Below, piece after piece: positions 12,819 to 24,528 of a stretch of DNA of 64,000 nucleotides. Location: assembly GCA_034766995.1 (NCBI GenBank), contig CM068314.1, forward strand, positions 11,053,701 to 11,117,700. Direction: 5' to 3'. The translations under genes were made by a program, and so were the position numbers. Source of the stretch: Acanthacorydalis orientalis (lineage: Eukaryota > Arthropoda > Insecta > Megaloptera > Corydalidae). Position 1 is the first letter of the stretch, and each line of letters starts with the position of its first letter. The notes below the pieces were generated by a model. That model was not told the DNA's origin. It worked only from the letters and a program-made list of their open reading frames with translations, and searched no databases.

Positions 12819-13341
12819 TTAGGAGTAAAAATTAATTTTTGGCTTATTAATCAATCGTAATTCTGTTTTAAATAAAAATATTTTCTCGTTGTTTTAAAAT
12901 TTTGAATCTGCAGACTTTCCCTCAATCTTGTCGATCTTAACATTTAAAAACGTAACATTTAAATACATTGGGACAACCAGCTGGGATAACCTCTCAAAAC
13001 AGTACTGAACACGATGGCGTTTGAAAAGCATCATATTAGGCAATGCAAAATTTCCGCATTCCAGTAGAAAAAAATCCTTCCGAAACCATAAGAATGATTT
13101 GTTCAGCTTTTTGGGAAGGTAATGTGATGCCTAAAATATACATAAGATGCTAAAACAGTGCACGAGACCCGAAAATGCATTACAACTTTATCGACCCAAA
13201 GCTGCCATCTTTTTTTCGACAAGGGATTCGTCAGTTACCCGACACATGGAATAAAGTTATACAAAATAATGGTGCATATTTTAAGGATTTTCCATTTTTC
13301 CATAAACATTCCTTTTCTATAAAAAAAAGAAATACATCTAA
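12819..13341 (+). mobile_element. Internally deleted mariner (family M), copy 1
   Basis: 523 bp flanked by TA on both sides (12817-12818 and 13342-13343). The 5' end TTAGGAGTAAAAATTAATTT and the degraded 3' end ATACATCTAA match the family terminus TTAGGTGTACAAATTAATTC. Inside, a transposase N-terminal piece (ETIRMICSAFWEGNVMPK) is joined by a large deletion to the C-terminal end (SFFRQGIRQLPDTW, NNGAYF). The deletion removes the rest of the DNA-binding domain and the whole catalytic domain, so it cannot transpose itself. It shares this junction with copies 2 and 3. Confidence 0.8.
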
Positions 13342-13392
13342 TAAAAGTATCGGTTCGTCAAATAAACTTTTCTGCCACTAAACAAACAACAA

Positions 13393-13620
13393 AAAATGAT
13401 TCTAATTAAAAATGTTCAATCATAGATTGTTGATTTTTAGTCATTATTTATTCTCAATTCGATGACGATGACATTATTCTCAGTGCTATAGAAAAATCTT
13501 TATGAACCGTATAAAAAATAGTAAATAATTAATTATTAATCATTTTTGATTCGAATTAATTTGTAGTTTATGGAGAAAAAGAAAAAGATCGTTTGTGAAA
13601 GTGAATTTAATTACAATATC
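13393..13620. mobile_element. Foldback MITE, copy F
   Basis: Core TTAAAAATGTTCAATCATAG, CAATTCGATGACGATGACAT and an inverse core AATTATTAATCATTTTTGAT, ending CGTTTGTGAAAGTGAATTT. It starts 52 bp after mariner copy 1. Confidence 0.6.
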
Positions 13621-14845
13621 AGAAAAATTATCAGTAAAAAATTGTTTAAAAAATATGAATTTCTCTATTATAAACTTTAATTTGAAATCGGTAAAACCTC
13701 GAGTAAACTATTTATAATAATAATTGCTATTAATAATAATAATAACTATACCTAACCTTATCATACCTCATCTCACTTACACAGAGTACAAGAAAATCAA
13801 CAGACATAAAAAGAAATAATTATTTATAAAAATGGATTAGAAGGAAATTTTGCTATTTTTGGAGGAGTAAGAAATTATTTTTTTAAAGTTTCATTGAAAT
13901 TTTACATATGTATCGCCTCATGGAAATACAACGCACTTTTTATCTGTCTAATTTTCTTAAAAACATGCTGCACAAAATAATAACTATAAACGATTAGGTT
14001 CATAGTTAGATAAAAATTCACTTTGAAATTAATATACAGAAAAATAGAAATGTAATCAGAAAACATATAAAAAAAATATAATTAGTCACTAGTTTTTATA
14101 TAAAATATCATGTTCTTCAGATTTTCAATAAATATAAAGATGTAATAAACAAAACCCCAATTTTCCTTTAACCCAACAAACAATACTAATGATATTTTAG
14201 AATCATACAGTCTGATAAAGATTTCTTAATTTTTTCCTCTACAAACTAATCTACTAATGAACAACTCCAAACTTATTAAATAATTTCCTGCGCGCACAAT
14301 TACAGTTCGTTTGAGAGTCTTTTATCTTTGAAAAAGTTTCAAATTCAACCCAAAAATCCACGAAAATTAACTCGAAATTTCTGTTCGAATAATCTTATTA
14401 TCTTAATTTCGAGTCTTGACACAAATCTACGACTTTCTTCATTAAACTTGCAATAAACTTTCAGAAACGTTCTGTTTTCATTGAAAATTCAACACGTCTC
14501 ACTTAATATTTTCGCGTATAAAATCAATAATCATTTCATATTATTTTTAGGTCATGGTTGAGTTGATTAATGCTTAAAAATAAATATACGTCTGTATATT
14601 GAAAAACATAGAAAACAATACAAAAAAAATACACGTTTAGAGACAATGAGATAAATTTTTTTACACACAATAGTGCGAAAAAATGCAAACCTTAAAAACA
14701 TAATGAATCTTGGCATATAATAAATTATTTAACATAAAACAACGCCCTCGTAATAACAACATTATATGAAAAAAGACCTTGCTGCAATGTATGATATTTT
14801 TAATATACTACATTAATCTAGAACAAATAACATTATGAACATTCA

Positions 14846-14850
<5 letters not shown>
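13621..14850. other. Unannotated AT-rich sequence
   Basis: No supported feature. Confidence 0.5.

Positions 14851-14895
<45 letters not shown>
14851..14895. repeat. (TA)n microsatellite
   Basis: About 22 TA units. Confidence 0.97.
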
Positions 14896-14897
<2 letters not shown>

Positions 14898-15339
14898 AAA
14901 CACATACATATTTTGCTGAGGTAACATTGTTTTAAATTATTCACTAGAGGTACGAAACATAACAAGATTTTATATAACTTTTGCATTAAACTTTACTTAC
15001 TGTGCGGCACAGAACAGGTAAATTTCATCAATGGACTATAACACGTGTTCAAAGTAAAGGAAGAAAAGAAGTACGAACGCATTAAGTCGTTATTAGATTA
15101 TGTAAAGCAGATTATGTAAGAATTTTTAATATTTAATTGTAATTCTACGTGTGTGAAAATGTTGGGTGTCAATGTGATATTCTATTTTAATTACACGCCC
15201 GTATTAGAAAATAATAATTTACTATAAAAAAGTCAAGGTAGTGAAGAATAGCGGTCGATCGAATTTCGAAATTATATTTTTTAGCCAGTTACTACGAATA
15301 TATACTACTTTATTTTACGCTTTAATAATATTTAATAAT

Positions 15340-15587
15340 ATACCATTCTCAATGCGTCACGGCTCGCCTATCATATGCCGAACGACATACGTTCACGTCA
15401 TAGCGCACCGGTTAATTTATGATATTCTTGTATGAAGATATGGATGTTTACCAGGGACAAAGAGAAATGTTTGTCGGCGGTAACGAACCGCAAGAACATG
15501 CAAAACCACCTCCGTGAGTACGAGGCATTTAAATGTTCACCGTTGCTAAAAAGCTGAATACCTGGTACTTTATAACGGTCCGAGACC
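15340..15587. other. CpG-bearing unique block
   Basis: Less AT-rich than its surroundings and rich in CpG (GTCACGGCTCGCC, GTCGGCGGTAACG). A minus frame stays open at 15398-15601, but I recognise no protein family in it. It ends where the local duplication begins. It could be a conserved non-coding element or an old coding relic. Confidence 0.35.
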
Positions 15588-15683
15588 CTTTTTATAAACA
15601 CTTTTTCTTTCCAGAGTTTTTAAAGGACGTTGCTACTTTCGTGCAGATTTTTTACAAAATATTATTTCTGGTACATTTTTAGT

Positions 15684-15747
<64 letters not shown>

Positions 15748-15812
15748 TAATGAAAAAACTATGTTCAAAATAAATAACAGGATGAAACTAGAACAATGCC
15801 GTAGATATAAAG

Positions 15813-15815
<3 letters not shown>
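15588..15815. repeat. Local direct duplication, left copy
   Basis: TTTTTATAAACACTTTTTCT, GACGTTGCTACTTTCGTGCA and TTTACAAAATATTATTTCT are repeated in the same order and orientation at 16140-16240. The tail GATGAAACTAGAACAATGCC matches 16300-16320. In each copy a (TA)n array sits at the same internal point. Confidence 0.8.
15688..15745. repeat. (TA)n microsatellite
   Basis: About 29 TA units inside the left duplicate. The corresponding array in the right duplicate is much shorter. Confidence 0.97.

Positions 15816-15893
<78 letters not shown>
15816..15893. repeat. (TA)n microsatellite interrupting a transposase relic
   Basis: About 39 TA units. The adjacent mariner transposase reading on the minus strand stops at 15893, in the middle of the C-terminal region, so this array marks a breakpoint inside the element. 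Confidence 0.95.
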
Positions 15894-15894
<1 letters not shown>

Positions 15895-16140
15895 GAGAGT
15901 AGAGAGTGATAATACCCGTAATACGGTTTGCCAAACTGCTCAAATTAAGAATTTACAGCAGCGATGACTTCCGGATTTTATGCAAATCTTTTTTTACCTC
16001 CGAGCAAGTTTGGAAACAGAAAAATGACACACGGTGTCAAATCTGGAAAATATGATGAATGTGGAAGCAATTCATGCAATTTTGCCATCGAAATTGTTGA
16101 TTTGTGTGGCGGTATATTGTCTTGGTGGATGGTCGCAGAT
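15894..16140 (-). pseudogene. Mariner DDD transposase catalytic fragment
   Basis: On the minus strand the reading is DNIPPHKSTISMAKLHELL, then [32 protein letters not shown] and FEQFGKPYY. This is the second-to-third acidic segment of a mariner transposase (DNAPPH ... YSPDLTPCDFFLFP ... GKRFA). The second catalytic Asp (DN) is kept. The third, expected in TPCDFFLF, is Val (TPCV). In-frame stops occur after GKKRFA and after NS. The plus-strand frame at 15964-16404 is its antisense shadow. The N-terminus lies toward the right duplicate but is not recognisable; the C-terminus is lost at the (TA)n array. Confidence 0.75.
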
Positions 16141-16239
16141 CCTTTTTATAAACACTTTTTCTTTCCGTACTTTTTAACGACGTTGTTACTTTCATGCATA
16201 TTTTTTTACAAAATATTATTTCTAATACATTTTTGGTAC

Positions 16240-16271
<32 letters not shown>

Positions 16272-16335
16272 ACCCATGCTTAAAATAAATCGTAGAATGA
16301 AACTAGAAAAATGCTGTAGATATAAAAAATTTCAA
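16141..16335. repeat. Local direct duplication, right copy
   Basis: Second copy of 15588-15815, diverged by substitutions and with only a short TA/AAT tract (16241-16271) where the left copy has a long array. Confidence 0.8.
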
Positions 16336-16430
16336 AAATTTTATGATTTTGTTAAAAAAAGTTTTATGAAAAATTTAAATTTTGATTCAAATAATAATGT
16401 CTGAATATGAATAAGTGTAAAGCTATTAAA

Positions 16431-16435
<5 letters not shown>

Positions 16436-16494
<59 letters not shown>

Positions 16495-16495
16495 C
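16436..16495. repeat. (TA)n-(CA)n microsatellite
   Basis: About 17 TA units followed by about 12 CA units. Confidence 0.97.
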
Positions 16496-16497
16496 CA

Positions 16498-16882
16498 TCT
16501 TATAACACGGTACTCTGAAAACACTGATTCAATATAACACGGGGCAAATATTGCGGCATCCCTCCTATAACACAATATTCTTATAAATCGGCTCCCATTA
16601 AGCACGATTTGATAAATTTTGACAACCCCCATACAGCACGAATGTTTCGATCACACTCCTTTGGTTGACATAAACAGGGAATTCCCCTTGTATACATAAT
16701 AATGCGAAGTATGTGCTGTTCTTATTGAAAACTAATTCAGTTGACGGTTTCTTATTTATAAATTCAGACACCTACCGAGAACACGGAACGTATTTCCCTG
16801 ATTTGTATTATTTTTAGGTTTCTTTTAACACAATTTCCATACAACATGGAACGAATTAACCATATTATATGAGGATTGACTG
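16498..16882. mobile_element. Pogo-like element, right-end portion
   Basis: On the minus strand the terminus is CAGTCAATCCTCATATAATA followed by GGTTAATTCGTTCCATG, flanked by TA (16883-16884). This resembles pogo/Tigger termini. No transposase is present. The left end is missing and the element begins at a TA/CA array, so it is probably truncated there. Confidence 0.5.
16501..16664. repeat. Five-unit degenerate 33-bp tandem repeat
   Basis: Units start at 16501, 16533, 16566, 16599 and 16632. The first two begin TATAACACGG, the third TATAACACAAT, and the last two degenerate to TAAGCACGAT and TACAGCACGAA. Unit length is 32-33 bp. The array lies inside the pogo-like element and looks like subterminal repeats, which in such transposons can be transposase-binding sites. 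That role is inferred. Confidence 0.65.
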
Positions 16883-16945
<63 letters not shown>

Positions 16946-16982
16946 GTATATATGTATATATATATATATATACGAGTATATA

Positions 16983-17019
<37 letters not shown>

Positions 17020-17037
17020 GAGTATATATATAGATAT
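16883..17037. repeat. Compound (TA)n array with GTATA/CGAG variants
   Basis: A long TA array broken by TGTATATG steps and two copies of TATACGAGTATATA (about 16970 and 17020). The two variant units suggest internal duplication of part of the array. It starts at the pogo-like terminus. Confidence 0.95.
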
Positions 17038-17097
17038 CATCATCACCAATATCTTCAGCCTCTGTCAATCAACTACTGGATATAAGCCTCTTCCGTG

Positions 17098-17100
<3 letters not shown>

Positions 17101-17151
<51 letters not shown>
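17101..17151. repeat. (TA)n microsatellite
   Basis: About 25 TA units. Confidence 0.97.
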
Positions 17152-17156
<5 letters not shown>

Positions 17157-17939
17157 ACTTTTTACATAATATAAGGAAACAAGAAAATGAAATTCTTATC
17201 AAAGCACTGTTTGTCAAATATCGCATCAAAATAAAAAAAGTGTATTACAAAAACACTGTGTCATGATAACAAGTATTTGTCACAAAAGAACAATCAATCA
17301 AAAAATAGTGACAAAACAGTTGCATCGCATATTGTAACTTCCTCGTGTAAAAACAAATATAACAAACACATTTCTACAAATAATTTAAGAAAAAATATGT
17401 ATATGTAAACATTTTAGGCACGTATGTATTTTTTATGTAATTCTTAATATTGATTTGTAAACAATAAATATTAATATGGCAGTAATTCAATATCATATGT
17501 TTATAAAAAAGTTTCTACACTTAATTTCATTTCAATAATTACTTATCAATTATAGTTCATAAGGTTAATAATTTCCATATTAATAAATCGTTGTATATAT
17601 TCTCATATACAATATGTATGAAAATTATTCGATTCGTTCAAAATTAATCATTTTTTATAATGAAATAAAAAATATTTTTATATATAATATCTGTAATACA
17701 CAGCTCAATTGCTAATTCATTCGTTTTATTTGTGGACGAACTTTTCCTAATCTATTTTAATTACCTTAACTGTTTCGAATTCAGTGAAACACTAATAGTT
17801 TTCCATGAAATATTTAATTGATACTGTTTTATTTAACATTAATGTATAACAACTAATGAATAAACTAACAACGTACACTACCACGACTTTGAAAATAATC
17901 GTACAGACAATAAATAACTTTATCAGTTCCATCAATTAT
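17152..17939. other. Unannotated AT-rich sequence
   Basis: No supported feature. Confidence 0.5.
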
Positions 17940-18215
17940 ATTGGTTTCACTGTAAACTTAACGGAACAGAACATGCAAAGAAAAAACAGTTGCCAATATT
18001 TATGTAACGCTGCCGAAACATAAACATATTGAAAAAAACGGTTTGGCAAACGATCATTACTTTCTGTGCTCGAAATAAATGCGATCAATCAATTCTTAAC
18101 GCATTTCTCTCCTGGATTAGTTACACACATTGAAATATTATTTTTGAAACATTATTAACGACGTGTTCGCAGTACCTGTGTGTTTTCAATACGTTGCGTT
18201 CATCCAGCAGTAAAC
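17940..18215. other. Less AT-rich unique block
   Basis: Contains scattered CpG (GTAACGCTGCCGAAAC, CGACGTGTTCGCAGTACC) in a non-repetitive context, with no open frame of note. Candidate conserved non-coding sequence by composition only. Confidence 0.25.
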
Positions 18216-18639
18216 TAAATTTGTTTCTCTTAAAAAAAAGATTGATAGAAAGTGTTCTGTTACAACGGAACTACTTTTACTGTGTAAATAATCTAAATAA
18301 ATATATTTCAGATATTAAATGTTTATTTTTAGATTGTCTTTTCGGTTGTTTATAAAATTTGTAAACAGTAACGTTGTTTCAAATATCATTTTACATCCAG
18401 TTTAAATAAACAATTAAATCAAATAACGTGAAATAAACTAAAATGAAAATTATTTTCATACTAAACATAAAAGTATACAAATAATTTGTACCTATATGAT
18501 ATTAAAAATAAATTTCTTCTAATGTCTTCTTATTTCATATTAATTAATTAAAGGCGCTTAAAAAATAGTAATATTAACTTCACACTACTACTTTAACACT
18601 ATGGTTCCAAATTAACTTTTACAAATCAATCTCTTTTTC

Positions 18640-18905
18640 ATCTCATAAGCTACAAAAAGTTTCCTAATAAAAAATGATCAATAAATGATTATTGACAATT
18701 TCTAATTGTTGCTTATAAGCATTTCGACAGCACTACCATCATACTCGGAGCATTAAGGTAAAGAAAAATTAGACTTTTTAATACTTGAGCACTGTTAGGA
18801 CAATATGACGGTCATCTAAATAAGAAACAAACAAAAATAGCCAATATTCATTTATTAAAAATTGTTAATCATGAAAATGTTTATGGTTTGTGTGGTGAAA
18901 GAAAA
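18640..18905. mobile_element. Foldback MITE, copy G
   Basis: Left half: AAAAAATGATCAATAAATGA, CTAATTGTTGCTTATAAGCA and CATTTCGACAGC. The inverse core, TTATTAAAAATTGTTAATCA, then ATGGTTTGTGTGGTGAAAG, lies on the right. Both arms are recognisable, so this is a full-length but diverged copy. Confidence 0.6.
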
Positions 18906-20015
18906 AGTAATTTGTAACAATGAAAACTTTAACAAATATAAGAAATTTAAAGAATACATGAATTGTTCATTCATAATAAAATAATTGCTGAATTAAAGTC
19001 AGAAGTTTCGCCAGAAAAAAATAAAAAAAAAACACATGACCATCAAAATTTAGTCAACCGATACTAAAAATCTACTACTAAAACGAAATGTTTTAATTTG
19101 ATTTGTCACGTTTACAAAATTAAAAAATTATTTTAAAAGTAAAACAAAAAATTAGAATTATATTTTATCAAATACTATAAACTATTTTTTATTTATATCT
19201 AGTATTTTTAATTCTCAAAATTAATTAACTAAAAATATTCATATATTTTAACTTTTTCAATGTAACGCAATTACAAGAAAATGTGTAAATATTATTTAAA
19301 CATGAGATAGTCAAACTAATTAATGAATCACTGATATTCATTTGAAACAACAAGCAATTTCAATTTTAAAAAATGTCCTTGAAACGTTTTCTTTAATTTA
19401 GATACTAGTTTATAATTAAATAATTATACTATTCATTTACTTTACACAATTCTTTCACACATACACACCGGCGTATAAAATTATTACGTGTTATTAAATT
19501 CATTATAGAAGTCTGTGTTTTTCAAATTTAAATGTTAAAAATAAAAATCAAAAATAAAATATCAAATTACTGATTCATAAAAATCCTAATTTTCTAATTT
19601 TATTTTCTTTTTCTTTTCTAAAATATATTTACAAGCCCTAATATTTTTCTAATCTAGTATCTCCTACTTGCAATAAATATTATTATACATTTCAGTTACA
19701 TTAGTTATTCATCTCTTGTTAGTGTTATTTTTTTTTGTTTCTCTTTAATAAAATATTTTAGTATTCCTGACGTTTATGTAGATATATAATTTTATTTTTG
19801 AATATATTCTATTTATATCGATCACTTTTAATAAAAGTTGATTATATTTATGTCTATAATTGAAGAAAATAGACCTTTTTAAAAATACATATAAATACTG
19901 GATAAATATCTGGATTTAGTTCAAAAATATAAACATTTTTAATAATTAAAATATATTCCATTTTTCTGTAAATATTTATTTTGTATAAAAAAAAGGAAAG
20001 AATTAATTTGTACAC
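18906..20015. other. Unannotated AT-rich sequence
   Basis: No supported feature. Confidence 0.5.
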
Positions 20016-20047
<32 letters not shown>

Positions 20048-20088
20048 AATGTATGTATATACAAGTGTATATATATATATATATACAC
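20016..20088. repeat. (TA)n-(GA)n-(TA)n compound microsatellite
   Basis: TA run 20016-20030, GA run 20031-20046, then a TGTATATACAAG spacer and a second TA run from 20068. Confidence 0.95.
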
Positions 20089-21118
20089 ATTAAAAATGTT
20101 TACTATTTCATATACAAAACCAAAATCCCTATCTGATATTAATAAAAATCTATTAACCCTTTCCTAATGCCTGCTAATACTGTCAGGAAATGGCTATACA
20201 AATCAAGACATTTCTTTTATGATTATTAATTATAAATATAAGTAATACCATCCCAAATCATCTTCAAATATTCGATATAATATTTTTCACCTTAAAAATA
20301 GACAATAATCTAAATATTTACTATGATGTGGTAAAAACACTTGTGCTATGCTTTACACTGAATACATGTCATATGCCAGTCTCTGATTGGGTTAAGACTA
20401 TACATAATTCAAAAAATACATACTAAAAAAATTGACCGAACCAACACAAAAAATTTTAAATGTTGGCCTAATCAAGGTACATATATTGGCCAAGACTAGA
20501 TCAATTTATAGAATCGATATAAATTTTATTTTACACATACATGTATCGTACAAAAAAATATATTTAAGATCATTTTCGCACGTTGTGATTATTCGCACAT
20601 ATTTCTAAACTCTTTAAAAACTGATAACATCTTATATAATTGGTATTTTATTTTTTAAATACAATATGATAAGATATCGTTTTATTACTATGGCGAACAG
20701 ATCATTAACCTTTTCAATCTCAATTTTTTTTTATAGGCGTATATATATTTCATTTTTTTTCTTATAAAATATTAAAGATTATATCTTATAAAAAATATTT
20801 TAATGGCAGTATAACGACCTTGATAAGATATTCATTCGAAATCAATAACTCCCTTTATAGTTTTATTATTTGAATACACTGTCTTGTTGGGAATAAAATA
20901 TTTAACAAAAAATTAATTTAAAATAAAACACATTAATTACAAACATTTCAATATTATATTTCAATTATTGAAAAAATAGCAATATTTTGTTCTTCTTCTT
21001 TTAAAATTTTAGAAAACTTTTAATAGAATAAGATTGTTTTTGATTTTTAATCGTTTATAAAATCTGAAAAAATAAGTCTGGAATTCATTATAAGAATTTA
21101 TTTTTTACATATACATAA

Positions 21119-21123
<5 letters not shown>
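20089..21123. other. Unannotated AT-rich sequence
   Basis: No supported feature. Confidence 0.5.

Positions 21124-21163
<40 letters not shown>
21124..21163. repeat. (TA)n microsatellite
   Basis: About 20 TA units. Confidence 0.97.
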
Positions 21164-21166
<3 letters not shown>

Positions 21167-21234
21167 CATTCATTAAAAAGCTATAAAATTAACTTTTTCA
21201 TAAAGTATTCTATTAATGAAAATTATTCTATTCA

Positions 21235-21490
21235 AGACACGCCAAGGTTTATAGTGTTGGTCTCACAATTCAAATTAAATTCATCATTCATCGAGTGCAT
21301 TAACACATGAACCCGGTATAACTTCGCGCGTCATACATTAATGCGACTTTTATGTGGGAATTATATACTTATGGATCATAGGATCATCATAAGTGCTCAA
21401 CGTAGAGCGTAAAATACGTCCAACAATATCTGTATGTGTTTTTTAACTTGGGTTTGTTAAATGCAGTACTGTGGTAGACAGGATATCGAT
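21235..21490. other. Less AT-rich unique block
   Basis: Contains CGAGTGCATTAACACATGAA, CCGGTATAACTTCGCGCGTC and CAACGTAGAGCGTAAAATAC, without a sustained frame. Candidate non-coding element by composition only. Confidence 0.25.
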
Positions 21491-22162
21491 CTCAATGAGT
21501 CATAAAGTCGAGTCTGGAAAACTATATAAATTTTTCATCCATAAAGAACACATAAAAATGTCTACAGAGGGATTGGAAAGAATGTAACTATTAGTATGTT
21601 TTCTATGCAGAATCGTTTTTATTTCACTGATTTTCTGTATGTAACATTATCCGGAAATTAATGTCAAAATCTTGAATGTATGACTAATAGTATAAACTGT
21701 CTAGCAAGGGGAGTATTATTTGAAAATTATGCAAAATAGGTAAGGATTTTTTTATTCTTATGTGTATTTTTATGTATATGTATATGTATATATATAGCAA
21801 AAAATTCCAGTTTAGCCTACCTGACCTGAAAAAAATCAATACGAACAGAATGAGCTTAATCTTATGGCTTTTAATATGATTTTTTTTATTTTAAATTGAT
21901 ATAAATTTGTTAAATTTGTTGTTTAATACTTTTTAAGAAAGATGACAACAAAATAACATTTCATAATAGTATGCAGTGAAAAAAAATTAATACTAGTATT
22001 CTCTTCTATTATTGCGAATTCTACAAAGAAAATTTAAAAAAAAATCATTTCTTTTCTGTTACGATCCGATATTTCACAGAGTTTATTACTTATGTTCGTT
22101 TTAAAATTTTTATAAATTAGAAATAAAATTTTAAGATTTCTAAAATAATAATCGAATAAAAA

Positions 22163-22166
<4 letters not shown>

Positions 22167-22220
<54 letters not shown>

Positions 22221-22235
22221 TACATATATACATAT

Positions 22236-22298
<63 letters not shown>
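22167..22298. repeat. (TA)n with (TATACATA)n core
   Basis: A TA array whose middle (about 22211-22250) is a regular 8-bp TATACATA repeat, flanked by pure TA on both sides. Confidence 0.96.
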
Positions 22299-22303
<5 letters not shown>

Positions 22304-22499
22304 CATACAATAATATTTAAAAATGTTAACTAAATTTCATTAAAAAAATACATATAACATATATCACCTTTTTTCAAGTCACTCAGTTCATGATTGTTTT
22401 CGAATCAATTTCCGACCAACAAACCACAATTTAATCACAAAAAGAAAAAAATATATATAAACTGAACACAAAACAAACACTGAAAAAAAAAACTGATGC

Positions 22500-23060
22500 G
22501 TCAGTCACGTTACGAACAAAAACATCACAGTTTGCACAAAATAAAAAGAATTCAAAAATGCCGGAACAGAAATGTAACGAATTCAAAAGCACAATTTCAC
22601 AAATATGTTTGAAAAAAAAATATCAATTGATAAAAGCACTTAAAGGAAAATGGCGTGATTCATTGTTGCGAACGTTCGTGCAACGAACGAAATCCGAATT
22701 CCCGCTGCTGGTGCGCACGAATTCAAAAATTGATATTGGAAGAGAAAAAAAATTCAAAGATGCGTATCCGTTCAATTCACAAATACATCTTAACCCAATG
22801 GCTTACAAAAGCCAACTGCCATGGTAGACGGTCTATGAAGTCACTTGCATGAAAAACCAACTCTGTGCCAAAGTGGAAAGAACCGATTGTGTAAGTGTAA
22901 CAGAGACAACGTTATACTGTATACCTTCCGTGTAAGAGAGATGGATATCGAATACTGTATTCTATGTTTGGAATTAATTTAGCATAGAACTAGACACGAA
23001 AGAGTGAAACGAAATCATTTTTCGATTATATCCGATATGATTGCGCTCTCTATCGTAGCG
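22500..23060. other. CpG-bearing unique block with an 89-codon open frame
   Basis: Richer in G+C than its surroundings, with CGAACGTTCGTGCAACGAACG-like dyads at 22670-22690. A plus frame at 22558-22827 starts MPEQKCNEFKSTISQ and is lysine-rich. I do not recognise the family and an overlapping frame is also open, so coding is unsupported. It may be a regulatory or non-coding transcribed block. Confidence 0.3.
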
Positions 23061-23675
23061 TACATTCGACATTGCATGAAATTTATAAAATAGAGAAGGT
23101 ATTATTTATACACAATATAATCAATACATTATCTCTGTCAACAGACATCGTACTTTCATTTGAAATAAAAGCAAAATATGATAACAGAGGCTATTTACAT
23201 ATTCATGTCTTTATCATATGACACATGAATAGATTTAAGACTTTGATTTAATACTATTACAAAGCATGTAAGTACTAGCTTGTATGAGAAAATAACACCA
23301 GTTTGCGAAAAATCATTAATTGCATTACAAATTATCAATAATTAGATGAAATGTTTATATGAAACACTGAGTTTATTTTTATATTTTTATTCGTATATTT
23401 TATGATGCATTGGTATAAATATAATTTAATTACTGATAAGAAGCAATAATTTAAATATTTAAATGATAACATTATAAAGAAATAATAGCAACATCAATTC
23501 TTGTCATAATAATTACTTAATCGATTTTTTGTTTATAAAGATTTATAAGATTTATAACATCTTTAATACTGGAAATATTAAATACAGAAATAAATATTTC
23601 ATAAGTTATACAATAGAAATTCAATGATTTTTTGATACATATTTTGAAAAATAATGATTGTATTTATAGTTTCAC

Positions 23676-23875
23676 AAATGATTTTCTCATTTCGCAACGT
23701 ACACAAGAAGTTTTTCTGATCAAAAATGCTTAATAATCATTTATAATTGTTGCTTATGCGCATTTCGATGGCGATGCCATCATCTTCAGAACGCCAAGGT
23801 ACAGAAAATTCTAATTCCCTATACCTTGATGCAGCATTCATTTGTGAAAGTGAATTTAGTCAGTGTCAGAACTGA
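23676..23875 (+). mobile_element. Foldback MITE, copy H
   Basis: TTTCACAAATGATTTTCTCA at the left, TTTTTCTGATCAAAAATGCT core, CATTTCGATGGCGATGCCAT, CATCTTCAGAACGCCAAGG, and TTCATTTGTGAAAGTGAATT at the right. Left and right ends are inverse of one another, which defines terminal inverted repeats for the family. Confidence 0.65.
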
Positions 23876-23899
23876 TTGTGTATTTTATTGTTTTAATAT

Positions 23900-23996
23900 T
23901 TTTCCATCGATTTAAATTTACTGTACAGGTTGTATGAACACATTTCATTTCTCAAGAGGAAAAAAAAGTTGAACTTATTTTTTTCTGTAATATTTA
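23900..23996 (+). repeat. Dispersed direct repeat, copy 1
   Basis: TAAATTTACTGTACAGG, ACACATTTCATTTCTC and AAGTTGAACTTATTTTTTTC are matched about 530 bp downstream at 24425-24528. Confidence 0.7.
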
Positions 23997-24188
23997 AAAA
24001 ATTTAATCTTACATTGTATAGAGACTTGCTGTTGCTACCGTGATACCTCTCAGGAATTGGTTGTCAAGTGAACCAACATGTCACTTTTTAATATGTAAAT
24101 AAGATATATTCATGATTATATTGCAATGAAATATCGGAAATCCAGTTGTTAACTCAAATTTGAACGTTTTGTACGTGAATCGTAATCA

Positions 24189-24193
<5 letters not shown>

Positions 24194-24243
<50 letters not shown>
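24194..24243. repeat. (TA)n microsatellite
   Basis: About 25 TA units, between the two direct repeats. Confidence 0.97.
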
Positions 24244-24245
<2 letters not shown>

Positions 24246-24424
24246 AAAACAATACAAAAAAAAGTGTTTGAGTCGATTTTTATAAATTTATACAGAGTAA
24301 ATAATCTGTTGTTATAAAAATATTAAATAAAAACATCGAGTTTAAAAAAATAATGCCAAAAATATATATTTCTTGAATGAGAAAAATATGAAGGTTTTTT
24401 TCTTAAAATACAACAATTATATTT

Positions 24425-24528
24425 ATATTATTTTACCATCTTTTCAAATTTACTGTAAAGATCATATAAACCCATTTCACTCCTTTAGGGAAAAAAGTTG
24501 AACTTATCTTTTTCAGCAATATTTTTAT
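24425..24528 (+). repeat. Dispersed direct repeat, copy 2
   Basis: Matches 23900-23996 through CAAATTTACTGTAAAG, CCCATTTCACTCC and AAGTTGAACTTATCTTTTTC, with about 20% difference by eye. Confidence 0.7.

Noticed and set aside
15964..16404. 146-codon plus-strand open frame, the longest in the window
   Set aside because: It is the antisense of a mariner transposase fragment whose sense motifs (DNIPPHK, PDLTPC, GKKRFA) are on the minus strand.
16825..17085. Open frames of repeated Tyr-Ile on both strands
   Set aside because: They are translations of the (TA)n array and carry no protein signal. The same applies to frames at 15761, 16435, 22034, 43265, 51282, 58700 and 62003.
19854..20090. 78-codon minus-strand frame
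   Set aside because: Driven by TA/GA microsatellite at its start and poly-Ile/Tyr AT-rich sequence.
22167..22298. Regular spaced repeat considered as a CRISPR-like array
   Set aside because: It is an 8-bp TATACATA microsatellite with no spacers, and the sequence is eukaryotic.
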